A DNA stretch of 15,697 nt from Claveliimonas sp964652805 (GCA_964652805.1 CAZZBJ010000057.1:1-15697), one strand, 5' to 3'; shown: positions 7,706 to 15,128, numbered from the stretch's first letter. The notes: generated from the letters alone by a model not told the origin. A program made the numbers and translations.

Positions 7706-8512
7706 TTATAATTCCTTCATTGCTTCATCTACAGTAGCACCACCATGCACAATCGCTCCTAATGCCACCAACAAACCTTTCATATTCTTATGATGGAATA
7801 CATAATTTCCTACGGTGATTCCCGCACAACCGAGATCCATGGCAGCTTTAGCAAGCTCAAGAGTTCGTCTCTCATCTGGGATATCCGGACTTACTATGCC
7901 GAATACTGGGATATAAGTATTCTTCATTACCTCCGAAAACTCTGATCCTGGACAATGAGCCTTAATCGCATCCGCACCCATCTCTGCAGCAATTCTGCAT
8001 GCAACCTTCATATCCTCTACCTTACGGATTTCCTTCTGGAGATTCTTGTCCAACACAACCGGACTGGTATTGTAAGGCATAATACAAGAGATATATACTA
8101 TACCAAGTTCATCTGCCTGTTGAGCAATCCGAGTAAGAACTTTCTGCGATTCCACATCAATAACCCGGTTCCCGATCTTCCGCCCCACATAGTTATCCGT
8201 CATAACGCCTTGGATTCCCATATTATACGCCACTTGGGCATCAAAATAAGTATCCGGAATCTCGTCCTGTTTGCCTGCCAATAACGTTGGGAACGCATCA
8301 ATTTTTAAAACAATACCGGCATCACCGAAACAATCGCGGAAATTTTTAACAAGACCGTAAGTCACAATCGCAGCATCAATCCCTGCATCACTAGCTTCCT
8401 TCAGCACTCGATCCGGATCATCAATATCAAATCTGCCCTGCATTCCATTCTCCAAGCCGAGTATCAGAGCTTTTCCGTCTTTTCCAAGAATTTTTTTCAT
8501 GTTTTCTTTCAT
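7706..8512 (-). CDS. DhnA-type class I aldolase, copy B (divergent active site)
   Basis: A second 268-residue protein of the same aldolase group, first gene after the promoter at 8579-8607. It keeps the Schiff-base lysine, Lys184 (AIKAHCPG), and the long shared block KQDEIPDTYF and YVGRKIGNRVIDVESQKV. It differs from copy A at key places: Asp21 is Glu21 (GLENG), the LGGP loop is IVSP (206-209), and GRN is GNY (235-237), so both phosphate-binding elements are lost. The TG after the lysine region is PG. It may use an unphosphorylated substrate, act as a non-catalytic partner of copy A, or have a new reaction; all three are inference. AAGGAGGAG precedes the ATG. Confidence 0.88.
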   Translation of the reverse strand: MKENMKKILGKDGKALILGLENGMQGRFDIDDPDRVLKEASDAGIDAAIVTYGLVKNFRDCFGDAGIVLKIDAFPTLLAGKQDEIPDTYFDAQVAYNMGIQGVMTDNYVGRKIGNRVIDVESQKVLTRIAQQADELGIVYISCIMPYNTSPVVLDKNLQKEIRKVEDMKVACRIAAEMGADAIKAHCPGSEFSEVMKNTYIPVFGIVSPDIPDERRTLELAKAAMDLGCAGITVGNYVFHHKNMKGLLVALGAIVHGGATVDEAMKEL

Positions 8513-8578
8513 AAAAACTCCTCCTTGATATTCTTTTTTTTAATATAATTATTACTTTTTTAAATATTTATTGGCACA

Positions 8579-8607
8579 AATATAACATACTTTCCTCAAT
8601 CTGTCAA
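8579..8607 (-). promoter_or_regulatory. Strong promoter of the aldolase operon
   Basis: On the minus strand the -35 box is the exact consensus TTGACA (8602-8607), the spacer is 17 bases, and the -10 box is TATATT (8579-8584, 5 of 6). Transcription would start near 8572, giving a leader of about 60 bases before copy B. It makes the aldolase genes independent of the PTS genes upstream. Confidence 0.75.
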
Positions 8608-8654
8608 CATATAGTCAAAAAGAAGTACATAAATTATATATAGAATTACATTAC

Positions 8655-8666
8655 AACACATGTGTT
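8655..8666. promoter_or_regulatory. Perfect 12-bp palindrome upstream of the aldolase promoter
   Basis: AACACATGTGTT is a perfect palindrome about 48 bases upstream of the -35 box (near -90 relative to the predicted start). That position suits an activator site or an upstream operator. No regulator is identified for it. Confidence 0.35.
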
Positions 8667-8984
8667 ACCATTGAATAATTTGAATAATGAAGAAACGAAA
8701 TATAAAACAAAACTAACAGACAGTATATTTACCACCGGAAAATCGCTCTGACGACTCCTGAGATCCTTTAAGGAAGCATTTCAGACGCTCTTGCTCCCAT
8801 CTACTAACAAAAAAATTTTTGTAATCCTTTCTTTATCTGATGTATATCCTCTGTCCAGTTGATATATTTCATCAGCTGAAATCGGCTCATCTTAATCCAG
8901 CCCTTCTACAAATAGATAACGACAACCCGATTCCAGCTTTCTCCAACTCATTTCAACTGAATACTTTCTTACTTCAAACTAAAA
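8667..8984 (-). other. Gene-free gap between EIIB and the aldolases, with a possible decayed frame
   Basis: About 320 bases with no intact gene. On the minus strand the frame 8951 to 8781 reads 57 codons from an ATG, with an internal TAA at codon 20, and contains DEPISADEIYQLDRGY and KIFLLVDGSKS. The reading continues in other frames after that. It looks like worn coding sequence, but I do not recognise it and chance is possible. I see no clear terminator after EIIB. Confidence 0.25.
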
Positions 8985-9311
8985 TTATACTTTCTTGCTA
9001 ATCTTTCCAGCCATTTCATCAGCTTCAAGAAGTGGTTTCAATACCTCCGCAATCCCCTTCACATCATTCACAAAATTTGTAGCTACACAAGTTGGAACTC
9101 CTGAATCAACCAACCGTTCCGCTATCGTTTTCCCTGCACAGATAAAGATGTCTGTTTCTCTGGCCGCACCTTTACCTTCTGCAGCTCCGACACAGGTCAC
9201 TTTAATATCATTCAGGTCATATCCCAAACTCTTAACAGCTTCCTGGATTGCCTTGCGCGCAAACAAACTCGAGCCAACCCCGCTCCCGCATACTGCAGTA
9301 ATTGTATACAT
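8985..9311 (-). CDS. PTS EIIB component, ascorbate (SgaB/UlaB) type
   Basis: A small cytoplasmic PTS protein of 108 residues that takes phosphate from EIIA on a cysteine and gives it to the incoming substrate at EIIC. The phosphorylated cysteine is Cys8 in AVCGSGVGSSLFARK, the P-loop-like signature of the lactate/galactitol/ascorbate EIIB group. I chose the ATG at 9309-9311, ten bases from AAGGAGGT; an ATG three codons earlier is only one base from that site. It follows EIIC by 64 bases. Separate EIIA, EIIB and EIIC genes and the EIIC type place it with ascorbate-family PTS systems, but this family also handles other sugars and sugar acids, so the substrate is not known. Confidence 0.9.
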   Translation of the reverse strand: MYTITAVCGSGVGSSLFARKAIQEAVKSLGYDLNDIKVTCVGAAEGKGAARETDIFICAGKTIAERLVDSGVPTCVATNFVNDVKGIAEVLKPLLEADEMAGKISKKV

Positions 9312-9375
9312 AAAACCCATACCTCCTTTATATCTTTATATTTTATAATTTTATAAGCATCAACTTTTCCTAATG

Positions 9376-10683
9376 TTAGAACAAAAGCTTAGCAATCCAT
9401 CCTACTGCACCCATATAGAGGCAAGAATCCAAGCTTCCCATTGTCACAGACTGCTCCACAATGTTCAACCCGGTTACAAATAAAATAGAAGCATACATTG
9501 CGCCAAAACCTACAAGGAATCCGCATACCACACACGCTTTCCAACCACCTTTTTTATTCACAATAGGGCCAACGGCAGCCATTTCGTTAAACCCTACTAC
9601 CAACGAAAATATTACAAAAACAGGGGTATTTAAAGCCAGCTGGCTTAAAGAACCAACCACCTCGCCTACCATATGAGCGAGCATTGCAATAGCAACTGCA
9701 TTCGGTGCAACGCCGTAAAAGGCAACGCTATCCATACCAGGAACAGCGTCCGGAAGAAACTTATCTGAAATACCCTGGAAAGCCGGAAGTACCGCTCCTA
9801 AAAACATACGTAATCCATATTGCAATACATAAGTAGCACCCGCCCACTGAATTCCAGCTAAAAGGATGTAAATAAATCCGTTCACGTCCCCTCTATAGCC
9901 ATCAAAGATCTCTAACGCTTCCGGATTTCCCACAATCATAACGATAGCCCACACGCAAACCCAGGCCACAGGAATAGATAATGCAATCGTCAACCCGCTG
10001 GCAGATATGCCACTCAAAAAACCAGGCAGTTTAATTTTTTCCGCATCATCCTTCTCCGGATCTCCAAATAAAGGTGCAATTTTTGCACACAGAGCCGCTG
10101 TAATCTGGTTTGTCCATCCTAAAGCATACGTTCCTCCTGTAGCGTCCATAGCCGCTTTATAACTTAGCATTGGCGAAACTGTAATGTAAATTACTGAGAC
10201 TATGGCCACCACTGCATCTAACACAATACCGGTCAATTCCATCGTCTGATAAAAGAAATAATAGAACACAGATACAAAAGCCAATATATTATGTGTAGTA
10301 AGGTATACTACCTTGAAATAGGGTACAATCTTAACCAAAAGAATGTGAAGAAACCAAACAAGAATAAAACACGGCACTGCTCTGGGTGCAATATATTCAA
10401 TGCTCTGTGGCAACGCCAAAAAAGGTGAACTTCCCACCGGAGTCACTCCTCCGCTAATGCCGAGAGTGGGGCCAAGAAGCTCACCCAACATAGTCACAGT
10501 CGTACCCATAGCACTAGTCCCTATATTAAATACATAATATCCCAAGCAACCGGTCAGAAATCCTTCAGCTATGTCCACTAAAGGTTTTTTCATCAAAATT
10601 AATCCAAGTGCAATCAAAATCCCCATAAAGAAGGCTGTCTGTGTAAAAATATTTGTACTTAGCCAATTTACAATAGTCTGCAT
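9376..10683 (-). CDS. PTS EIIC component, ascorbate (SgaT/UlaA) type permease
   Basis: Membrane permease of 435 residues with about ten or eleven hydrophobic spans; it moves the substrate inward while EIIB phosphorylates it. The opening IVNWLSTNIFTQTAF followed by GLILMKK, and the late block VPGMDSVAFYGVAPNAV with the following Gly-rich helix, match the UlaA family, which is distinct from glucose- or fructose-type EIIC. The frame is open 14 codons further upstream, but GGGAAAGGAGAG lies just before the internal ATG at 10681-10683, so I start there. It is 55 bases after EIIA. At 435 residues it is a little shorter than E. coli UlaA (about 465). Confidence 0.9.
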   Translation of the reverse strand: MQTIVNWLSTNIFTQTAFFMGILIALGLILMKKPLVDIAEGFLTGCLGYYVFNIGTSAMGTTVTMLGELLGPTLGISGGVTPVGSSPFLALPQSIEYIAPRAVPCFILVWFLHILLVKIVPYFKVVYLTTHNILAFVSVFYYFFYQTMELTGIVLDAVVAIVSVIYITVSPMLSYKAAMDATGGTYALGWTNQITAALCAKIAPLFGDPEKDDAEKIKLPGFLSGISASGLTIALSIPVAWVCVWAIVMIVGNPEALEIFDGYRGDVNGFIYILLAGIQWAGATYVLQYGLRMFLGAVLPAFQGISDKFLPDAVPGMDSVAFYGVAPNAVAIAMLAHMVGEVVGSLSQLALNTPVFVIFSLVVGFNEMAAVGPIVNKKGGWKACVVCGFLVGFGAMYASILFVTGLNIVEQSVTMGSLDSCLYMGAVGWIAKLLF

Positions 10684-10738
10684 TTTCTCTCCTTTCCCAA
10701 GCAAAAGCTCGCTAATTATTATCAACCCTATGCTACTT

Positions 10739-11188
10739 TCAGATTAAAATTTCTTTTATCTTTTTTATCACCTCTTCTTTCGTCTCGCACGTTACCGCTT
10801 CTCTGAATTTGTCTTCCTTTTCAAACAGCGTTGCCATCTCCTGGATCAAATCGATATGAGAGGAATGATCCAAAGCACATAACCCAAAAACCACAGAAAC
10901 AGGATCATGATCAGGATTACCAAAGACAACTGGTTTTCTTAAGGTAATCAAGGCTAGTCCAATTTTCTTGCTACCCATATCCGGCCTTGCATGAGCGACA
11001 GCTATTCCATCTAAAAGAACAATATAAGGGCCAAATTCTTCTACAACATCAATCATTCCTTGTATATAGCATTCCTCTGCCACTCCCGCATTTACCAGAA
11101 GTCGCCCCACTGCGCGAACGGCATCTTCCCAATTGTCCACATCTACATTAACTTCAACAGTATCCTTAGTTAGCAAATCAAAAATCAT
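10739..11188 (-). CDS. PTS EIIA component, mannitol/fructose/ascorbate (EIIA-2) type
   Basis: A cytoplasmic phosphocarrier of 149 residues that passes phosphate from HPr to EIIB. The active histidine is His66 in GIAVAHARPDMGSKKIGL; a second conserved region is VFGLCALDHSSHIDLI. It is a stand-alone domain, without a fused PRD or EIIB part. It starts after AAGGAGGTG, 19 bases beyond the stop of the membrane protein gene, and precedes EIIC. The phosphate should come from an HPr such as the one at 1935-2192. Confidence 0.92.
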   Translation of the reverse strand: MIFDLLTKDTVEVNVDVDNWEDAVRAVGRLLVNAGVAEECYIQGMIDVVEEFGPYIVLLDGIAVAHARPDMGSKKIGLALITLRKPVVFGNPDHDPVSVVFGLCALDHSSHIDLIQEMATLFEKEDKFREAVTCETKEEVIKKIKEILI

Positions 11189-11207
11189 ATTCCACCTCCT
11201 TTATTCT

Positions 11208-11858
11208 TTAATTTTTCATCCATAATTCTCGCTCTATTTTTTCAAGGTAAGCGCCGTTCGCCTCCTTTGCGACCTTCCCAAGCTGATAGAAAGCCATAAA
11301 TAAAACCGCTCCCATTACCACCGTAACCAAACTGACATAACTCTCTGTCACCACAGTCATAAAAATTGCTAATATAATAATAACCACACAAAAAAATTTA
11401 AAAAAAACAGAAACTGCCAAAAGTGCAAAAATCGGATATGCTCTCTTACCGCCGAAGGACACTTTGTTGTCCTTTGTCAGTGACCATCTCGCCTTTTCAC
11501 TGCTGTTTTGAAATTCTGCTTTTCCTTCCATGGTTCTCTCATCTCCCCCTTGACTCATTTCTCCCCAATTCTTTTCTGCCCGCCAATCTCTGATCGCCGT
11601 ATAAATCCTTCTTCTTTTGTATCCGAACATATAGATAGCTGCCCCTGCAAATATCCCTAAAATGATTACTTGCTCATTTGATACAAAAAAACCAGAGCCA
11701 AATAACACGGCAACAAGCAGACCAGCCATTTCTATGATGAAACTAGCTGTTCCAAACTTTTTCAGAGGATACACTCTTGAGAAACCCAATATCACCCGAT
11801 CACCATCTACAATATATTCCGCTACTCCTTTTCGATTTCTCCCCAACACACTTAACAT
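11208..11858 (-). CDS. Unrecognised four-helix membrane protein heading the PTS operon
   Basis: I do not recognise this family. The 216 residues show an N-terminal soluble stretch (1-36, with IVDGDRVILGFSRVYPLKK), a hydrophobic hairpin (about 37-57 and 63-80), a charged central loop (81-140, starting KRRR), and a second hairpin (about 141-171 and 174-193) with a charged tail. The positive residues suggest that both ends and the loop are cytoplasmic. It is the first gene of the PTS run, 19 bases before EIIA, which suggests a role with the transporter such as assembly, sensing or substrate handling. AGGAG touches the ATG; GTG at codon 4 has a better 9-base spacing and may be the true start. Confidence 0.7.
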   Translation of the reverse strand: MLSVLGRNRKGVAEYIVDGDRVILGFSRVYPLKKFGTASFIIEMAGLLVAVLFGSGFFVSNEQVIILGIFAGAAIYMFGYKRRRIYTAIRDWRAEKNWGEMSQGGDERTMEGKAEFQNSSEKARWSLTKDNKVSFGGKRAYPIFALLAVSVFFKFFCVVIIILAIFMTVVTESYVSLVTVVMGAVLFMAFYQLGKVAKEANGAYLEKIERELWMKN

Positions 11859-11895
11859 CTCCTATCCCAATATTTGAAATGATATTGCCCGCATC

Positions 11896-11923
11896 ATTAT
11901 CGGCCTGCTTTATTGTCAGGCAA
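11896..11923 (-). promoter_or_regulatory. Possible promoter and dyad of the PTS operon
   Basis: On the minus strand TTGCCT (11918-11923), a 16-base spacer and GATAAT (11896-11901) form a fair promoter about 40 bases before the membrane protein gene. The inverted repeat GCCTG/CAGGC lies across the -35 box and spacer and could be an operator. Confidence 0.4.
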
Positions 11924-12013
11924 CTACTTTAAGCTGTTCTTTCAGATATTTCCATTTCCGAATACTTTTCCGGATTATATTTCTCTTCATGCTAGCTAGT
12001 ACAGAGAACGCTA

Positions 12014-12025
12014 AATAACTGACAC
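12014..12025 (+). repeat. Left terminal inverted repeat of the IS630-type element
   Basis: AATAACTGACAC, exact complement of the right end, preceded by TA. Confidence 0.75.
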
Positions 12026-12029
12026 CATT

Positions 12030-12407
12030 ATGTTTTTCGTGTATAATGGAACTATAAAATTTAAGATAAAATATTATCTTGAAAAAAGGGAGCCTGATTT
12101 CAATCAGAAAATGCATGATGTTCTTGTTGTATATAAACAGGTATCTATGCAGTTTGACGAGGACGGAAATCTTATCGTTCCAGAGGACGGCATCCAGACA
12201 ATCGGTAATACCTGTTCTGATCGAAATCCAGATGCAGAGCATGGATTTATATTCGCTCCCAAACATGATTCATGGTTGAATAGAATAGAAAGTTTTTTCA
12301 GCAAGCTGACAAAACAAATTTTTGATGAGATAAACCAGGAAGCGGTAGTTTATCATTGGACGTACAAAATCGATGAAGCCGATGATGCGAAACCTGCTGG
12401 CAATTAA
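12030..12407 (+). pseudogene. Internally deleted IS630-family transposase
   Basis: A 125-residue frame that retains separate pieces of an IS630 transposase: the start of the catalytic domain (KREPDFNQKMHDVLVVYKQV, then SMQFDEDGNLIVPEDG), a middle scrap (IQTIGNT), the late motif PKHDSWLNRIESFFSKLTKQ holding the catalytic Glu, and the tail EAVVYHWTYKIDEADD. The stretches that normally carry the two catalytic aspartates and the N-terminal DNA-binding domain are missing, so it cannot be an active transposase. The deletions have all kept the reading frame. The start codon lies just inside the left repeat, with the frame ending just before the right one. Known full-length members are about 340-370 residues. 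Confidence 0.8.
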
Positions 12408-12408
12408 T

Positions 12409-12420
12409 GTGTCAGTTATT
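12409..12420 (-). repeat. Right terminal inverted repeat of the IS630-type element
   Basis: GTGTCAGTTATT on the plus strand, exact complement of the left end, followed by AA. Confidence 0.75.
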
Positions 12421-12609
12421 AAATGTTCATTATACCAGCTAATCATTCAGCTACGCTTTACCGCATTATTGTTTGTCGTAAGCATATCTAAAAAACACAC
12501 TTCACAGGTTCTTTCATCCTCGCTTAGATATACTTCTCGAACTGTTTTTCACAAAAGAGATTGCATCCCTCCATCCGGTTACTTTATACCCCAAAATTCC
12601 ACTCAAAAC

Positions 12610-13497
12610 CTATGCTCCCAACAGTTGCAAGAACCGGACTATCGTTTTATTAGTATGCTCCGACAGCCAAAATACATTTTTACGCACTTTTAATCCGTCC
12701 CGAATAGGAATAAAGACAATATCATACCGTCCTGCCAACTGATAACTTTCATTCGCCACTGTAGCTGCCAAATTTGATTCCACCATAGGCAGTATGGAAT
12801 CAAAATCATAATACTGAACCGCCCATCCGCCATAGCGATTTGCCTCTTTATCCATCAAACGATACTGATTCCCCGGAAAATTATCTTGCGCAGGAACAAT
12901 AATCGGAACCGAAAGCCCTAGTAACGGCAAATCGGACGAACATATCTCTAAACATGATTTTCCTGTTCTTTCCCAGATTTGCCTTCCCATAATCAGATAA
13001 ATTTGTTCTTCTAAATACGTAAAACTCTTACAGCCATCCGTAACTTCATCAAACTGATTAAGCGCAATATCTATCTGGCCATTTCGCAAAGCAAGATCCA
13101 AATCCACATAATTTAGCCTGCGAATACTCAGACGAACCTGTTCGTTCACCAACTGATGCAAAACTCTCCGAATTACAACATCCACGCACTGATCTAAAAG
13201 GATTCCCACAGTCAGCGACCCCTTGTTTCCCGAGTCGAGAGAACTGACTTGGGAAAGTATCGCATCTAGGTTTCGCAACGGATTTTTCAAATTTTGAGCC
13301 AAAAATTCCCCTGCCACTGTTTTTTCTATAGAATTATGACCTCTTCGAAAAAGCTTGATACCTAACTCGTTCTCCAAACTCATAATCTGATGGCTCACCG
13401 CCGACTGCGACATAAACAGTTCCTGTGCCGCTTTGGTATAACTCATATGTTTACATACTGTCAAAAAAGAATTAAGTTGAGTAAGTGTCATAGTCAT
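12610..13497 (-). CDS. LysR-family transcriptional regulator
   Basis: A 295-residue regulator with a clear LysR head: helix-turn-helix at about residues 18-37 (MSYTKAAQELFMSQSAVSHQ), then ENELGIKLFRRG, followed by the effector-binding domain. The start ATG lies three codons before the usual TLTQLNSFL opening; ATG at codon 3 is also possible, and neither has a strong ribosome site. It is divergent from the MFS transporter across 348 bases full of dyads, so that transporter is the likely target. It also points toward the PTS operon, from which it is now separated by the IS630-type element. It is clearly different from the other LysR protein here, so the two likely sense different signals. Confidence 0.93.
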   Translation of the reverse strand: MTMTLTQLNSFLTVCKHMSYTKAAQELFMSQSAVSHQIMSLENELGIKLFRRGHNSIEKTVAGEFLAQNLKNPLRNLDAILSQVSSLDSGNKGSLTVGILLDQCVDVVIRRVLHQLVNEQVRLSIRRLNYVDLDLALRNGQIDIALNQFDEVTDGCKSFTYLEEQIYLIMGRQIWERTGKSCLEICSSDLPLLGLSVPIIVPAQDNFPGNQYRLMDKEANRYGGWAVQYYDFDSILPMVESNLAATVANESYQLAGRYDIVFIPIRDGLKVRKNVFWLSEHTNKTIVRFLQLLGA

Positions 13498-13560
13498 AAT
13501 TGTTGTCTGTGTATCTAGTATCTAATTTGCACAACAAAAAACAAGAACAAGGTTACCAAA

Positions 13561-13639
13561 TTGTAATTTCAGGAATAATTTTATTCCTTTTTATCATATC
13601 TTTTTAGTAGATATTACTATAGTCTATCCTGAATTACAA
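13561..13639. promoter_or_regulatory. Nested dyads between the LysR and MFS genes
   Basis: The 348-base divergent gap (13498-13845) has no gene. It holds AGGAATAA/TTATTCCT (13571-13588, perfect 8-bp arms, 2-base centre), TAGTA/TACTA around 13605-13620, and a long imperfect inverted pair, TTGTAATTTCAGGAATA (13561-13577) against TATCCTGAATTACAA (13625-13639). These suit a regulator binding as a tetramer and bending DNA, as LysR proteins do. Binding is inference. Confidence 0.5.
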
Positions 13640-13718
13640 GTAATTTTCGCATTTTTTCAATGAATTTTTTTCATGTGGCTATTATTTTTTTTCGCTGTCT
13701 ATACTTTTTTCATCATGT

Positions 13719-13724
13719 TATAAT
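13719..13724 (+). promoter_or_regulatory. -10 box of the MFS transporter gene
   Basis: An exact TATAAT lies about 120 bases before the MFS start, with no good -35 box at 16-18 bases. A strong -10 without a -35 is typical of an activator-dependent promoter, consistent with the dyads about 80 bases upstream. Confidence 0.45.
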
Positions 13725-13845
13725 AAATGATGGAAAATTTAAACCTTATGCCCTTCTATGTTCCAAGTCATCACTTTCACTTTCGTTGCTTTCAATATTT
13801 GTTGATTTCTCCAAAAATTTTTAATTAAAGAAAGGGTGGTTTTAT

Positions 13846-15045
13846 ATGGCATCAACAAATCAATATATAAAATTGTTTAACAGGTATTTTATTCTAGTCT
13901 GGCTAGTTTCTTTTTTCCTGAATATCTGTCAAAATGTGCTTAACAGCACAATTCCTCTTTACCTTACTTCTATTAATGTGTCCACCAGTTTCGCTGGATT
14001 TTTAGGACTTCCCTACGCCTTTTGCGGGATTTTGATACGTTTTATCGGAGGACACTGGGTAGACAACCGAAGTAGGCGCTCGCTTCTGGCTTTCGGTTGT
14101 TTTGGCTTTGGTCTTTCTGCCCTATTCTTCGGCATTATCCCGTCTGCAATCTCCATGGTTCTTATGCGCGCCATCCACGGCCTGTGCTTCGCCTCTGGAC
14201 AATTAGCCGGTTCCACCGCCAGCGCTGACGTAACACCTGATGATCAATTTACGCGAGGTGTAGGCATTTACTGGATTGCCTCAGCTCTCTCCTTTGGACT
14301 TTCAGGGTATATTGTTACAGGTCTTTCCAAAAACGGTTTTCTTCCAGTCTTTTTCGCTTGCGCCCTTGCAACAGTTGTTGCAGGATTTCTGGCACTATTC
14401 TGCAACTATGAAAAGAAATGGCCTCGCGAGTCAACAGCAGCAAAAGATGAAATCAGCTCCGAAACTAACAAAAAAAGGCTCCTCAACTACATAGAACCTG
14501 CTGCGGCAAAACCGGCTATACTAATGTTTCTTATGGCTATAGGAAACGCCAGTGCCAGTATGTATCTTCTCCTGTTTGGAGAAACCATGGCGTACCGCAA
14601 CACTGGTATGGTAATGATTGTAGCTGCTATTGGTATGGCCATTGGCAACTTGATCTCCGGCCCGCTTCGCGACAAGACTGGAACCCTAATCAGCCTGCTG
14701 GTTGCATTTCTTTCCGGAGCTTTCGGATTTGCTCTTATGGCTCTTGTTCATACAGAAATCACTTTTTATCTGGGCGGCTTTGCTTTTGGTTTCATTCAAG
14801 GTATTTTAAGTCCCGTTCTCTATGCGCTTGCAGTAGAAAAGGTACCGCTGCATCGTCGAGGCGCTTCTGGAGGCACAATATTTTTCACCCTAGATTTAGG
14901 AATCGGGTTCGGTTCATTTCTTTGGGGAATTGTAATTGAAATTGGCGGCTTCACATCCACCTTTATCACGGTTTCTATTATATTTGCCGTTGCTGCTATA
15001 TTTTCTGTCTGCTTTTACGGTGGTATCTCTAAGGAATCAAAATAA
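13846..15045 (+). CDS. MFS transporter of unknown substrate
   Basis: Membrane transporter of 399 residues with about twelve hydrophobic spans, the usual size for the major facilitator superfamily. The loop between helices 2 and 3 carries the family's motif A, GGHWVDNRSRR at about 68-78, and a weaker copy, SGPLRDKTG, occurs in the second half. A hydrophilic central loop (about 188-212, rich in Lys and Glu) separates the two halves. The ribosome site is AAAGGGTGG. It is divergent from the LysR gene at 12610, a common arrangement for effector exporters or nutrient importers. I cannot assign a substrate or direction. A terminator follows at 15060-15106. Confidence 0.9.
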   Translation: MASTNQYIKLFNRYFILVWLVSFFLNICQNVLNSTIPLYLTSINVSTSFAGFLGLPYAFCGILIRFIGGHWVDNRSRRSLLAFGCFGFGLSALFFGIIPSAISMVLMRAIHGLCFASGQLAGSTASADVTPDDQFTRGVGIYWIASALSFGLSGYIVTGLSKNGFLPVFFACALATVVAGFLALFCNYEKKWPRESTAAKDEISSETNKKRLLNYIEPAAAKPAILMFLMAIGNASASMYLLLFGETMAYRNTGMVMIVAAIGMAIGNLISGPLRDKTGTLISLLVAFLSGAFGFALMALVHTEITFYLGGFAFGFIQGILSPVLYALAVEKVPLHRRGASGGTIFFTLDLGIGFGSFLWGIVIEIGGFTSTFITVSIIFAVAAIFSVCFYGGISKESK

Positions 15046-15059
15046 TTCATCTAAACAAA

Positions 15060-15106
15060 AAGCGCGCAGAACTATGGAGAGCTGTGCCATGCGACTTTGT
15101 GCGTTT
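15060..15106 (+). terminator. Probable terminator of the MFS gene
   Basis: An outer stem of about 11 bp (15060-15070 with 15096-15106, three G-U pairs) and an inner ATGG/CCAT hairpin lie 15 bases after the MFS stop and are followed by TTATTTGT. The T run is broken, so confidence is moderate. Confidence 0.5.
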
Positions 15107-15128
15107 CTTATTTGTGTCACGTTGAAAA

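Larger units (their letters stand above)
12014..12420 (+). mobile_element. IS630-type miniature element (407 bp, non-autonomous)
   Basis: The 407 bases are bounded by perfect 12-bp terminal inverted repeats, AATAACTGACAC at 12014-12025 and its complement at 12409-12420. IS630 elements insert at TA; the left flank is TA and the right flank AA, one change away. Inside is a shortened transposase frame. The element sits between the LysR gene at 12610 and the PTS operon, and may have separated a regulator from its target or changed the promoter region. With intact ends it could have been moved by a full-length relative elsewhere. Confidence 0.75.

Noticed and set aside
8985..11188. Calling the PTS the ascorbate transporter UlaABC.
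   Set aside because: The family match is good, but the companion enzymes of ascorbate breakdown are absent, so the substrate name is not supported.
11916..12266. Open frame of 116 codons on the minus strand crossing the left end of the IS630-type element.
   Set aside because: Most of it is antisense to the transposase relic. Only the last part (ending RKWKYLKEQLKVVA, outside the element) looks vaguely protein-like; that is too short to support a gene, though it could be a transposase tail.
12447..12557. Short minus-strand frame containing EVYLSEDERTCEVCFLDML between the IS630-type element and the LysR gene.
   Set aside because: The composition looks coding and has a CxxC pair, but it is about 33 codons after a stop, without a start codon signal or a recognised family.
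12373..12693. 106-codon plus-strand frame spanning the right element end and the LysR 3' end.
   Set aside because: It crosses a transposon boundary and is antisense to the LysR gene; no sign of a real protein.
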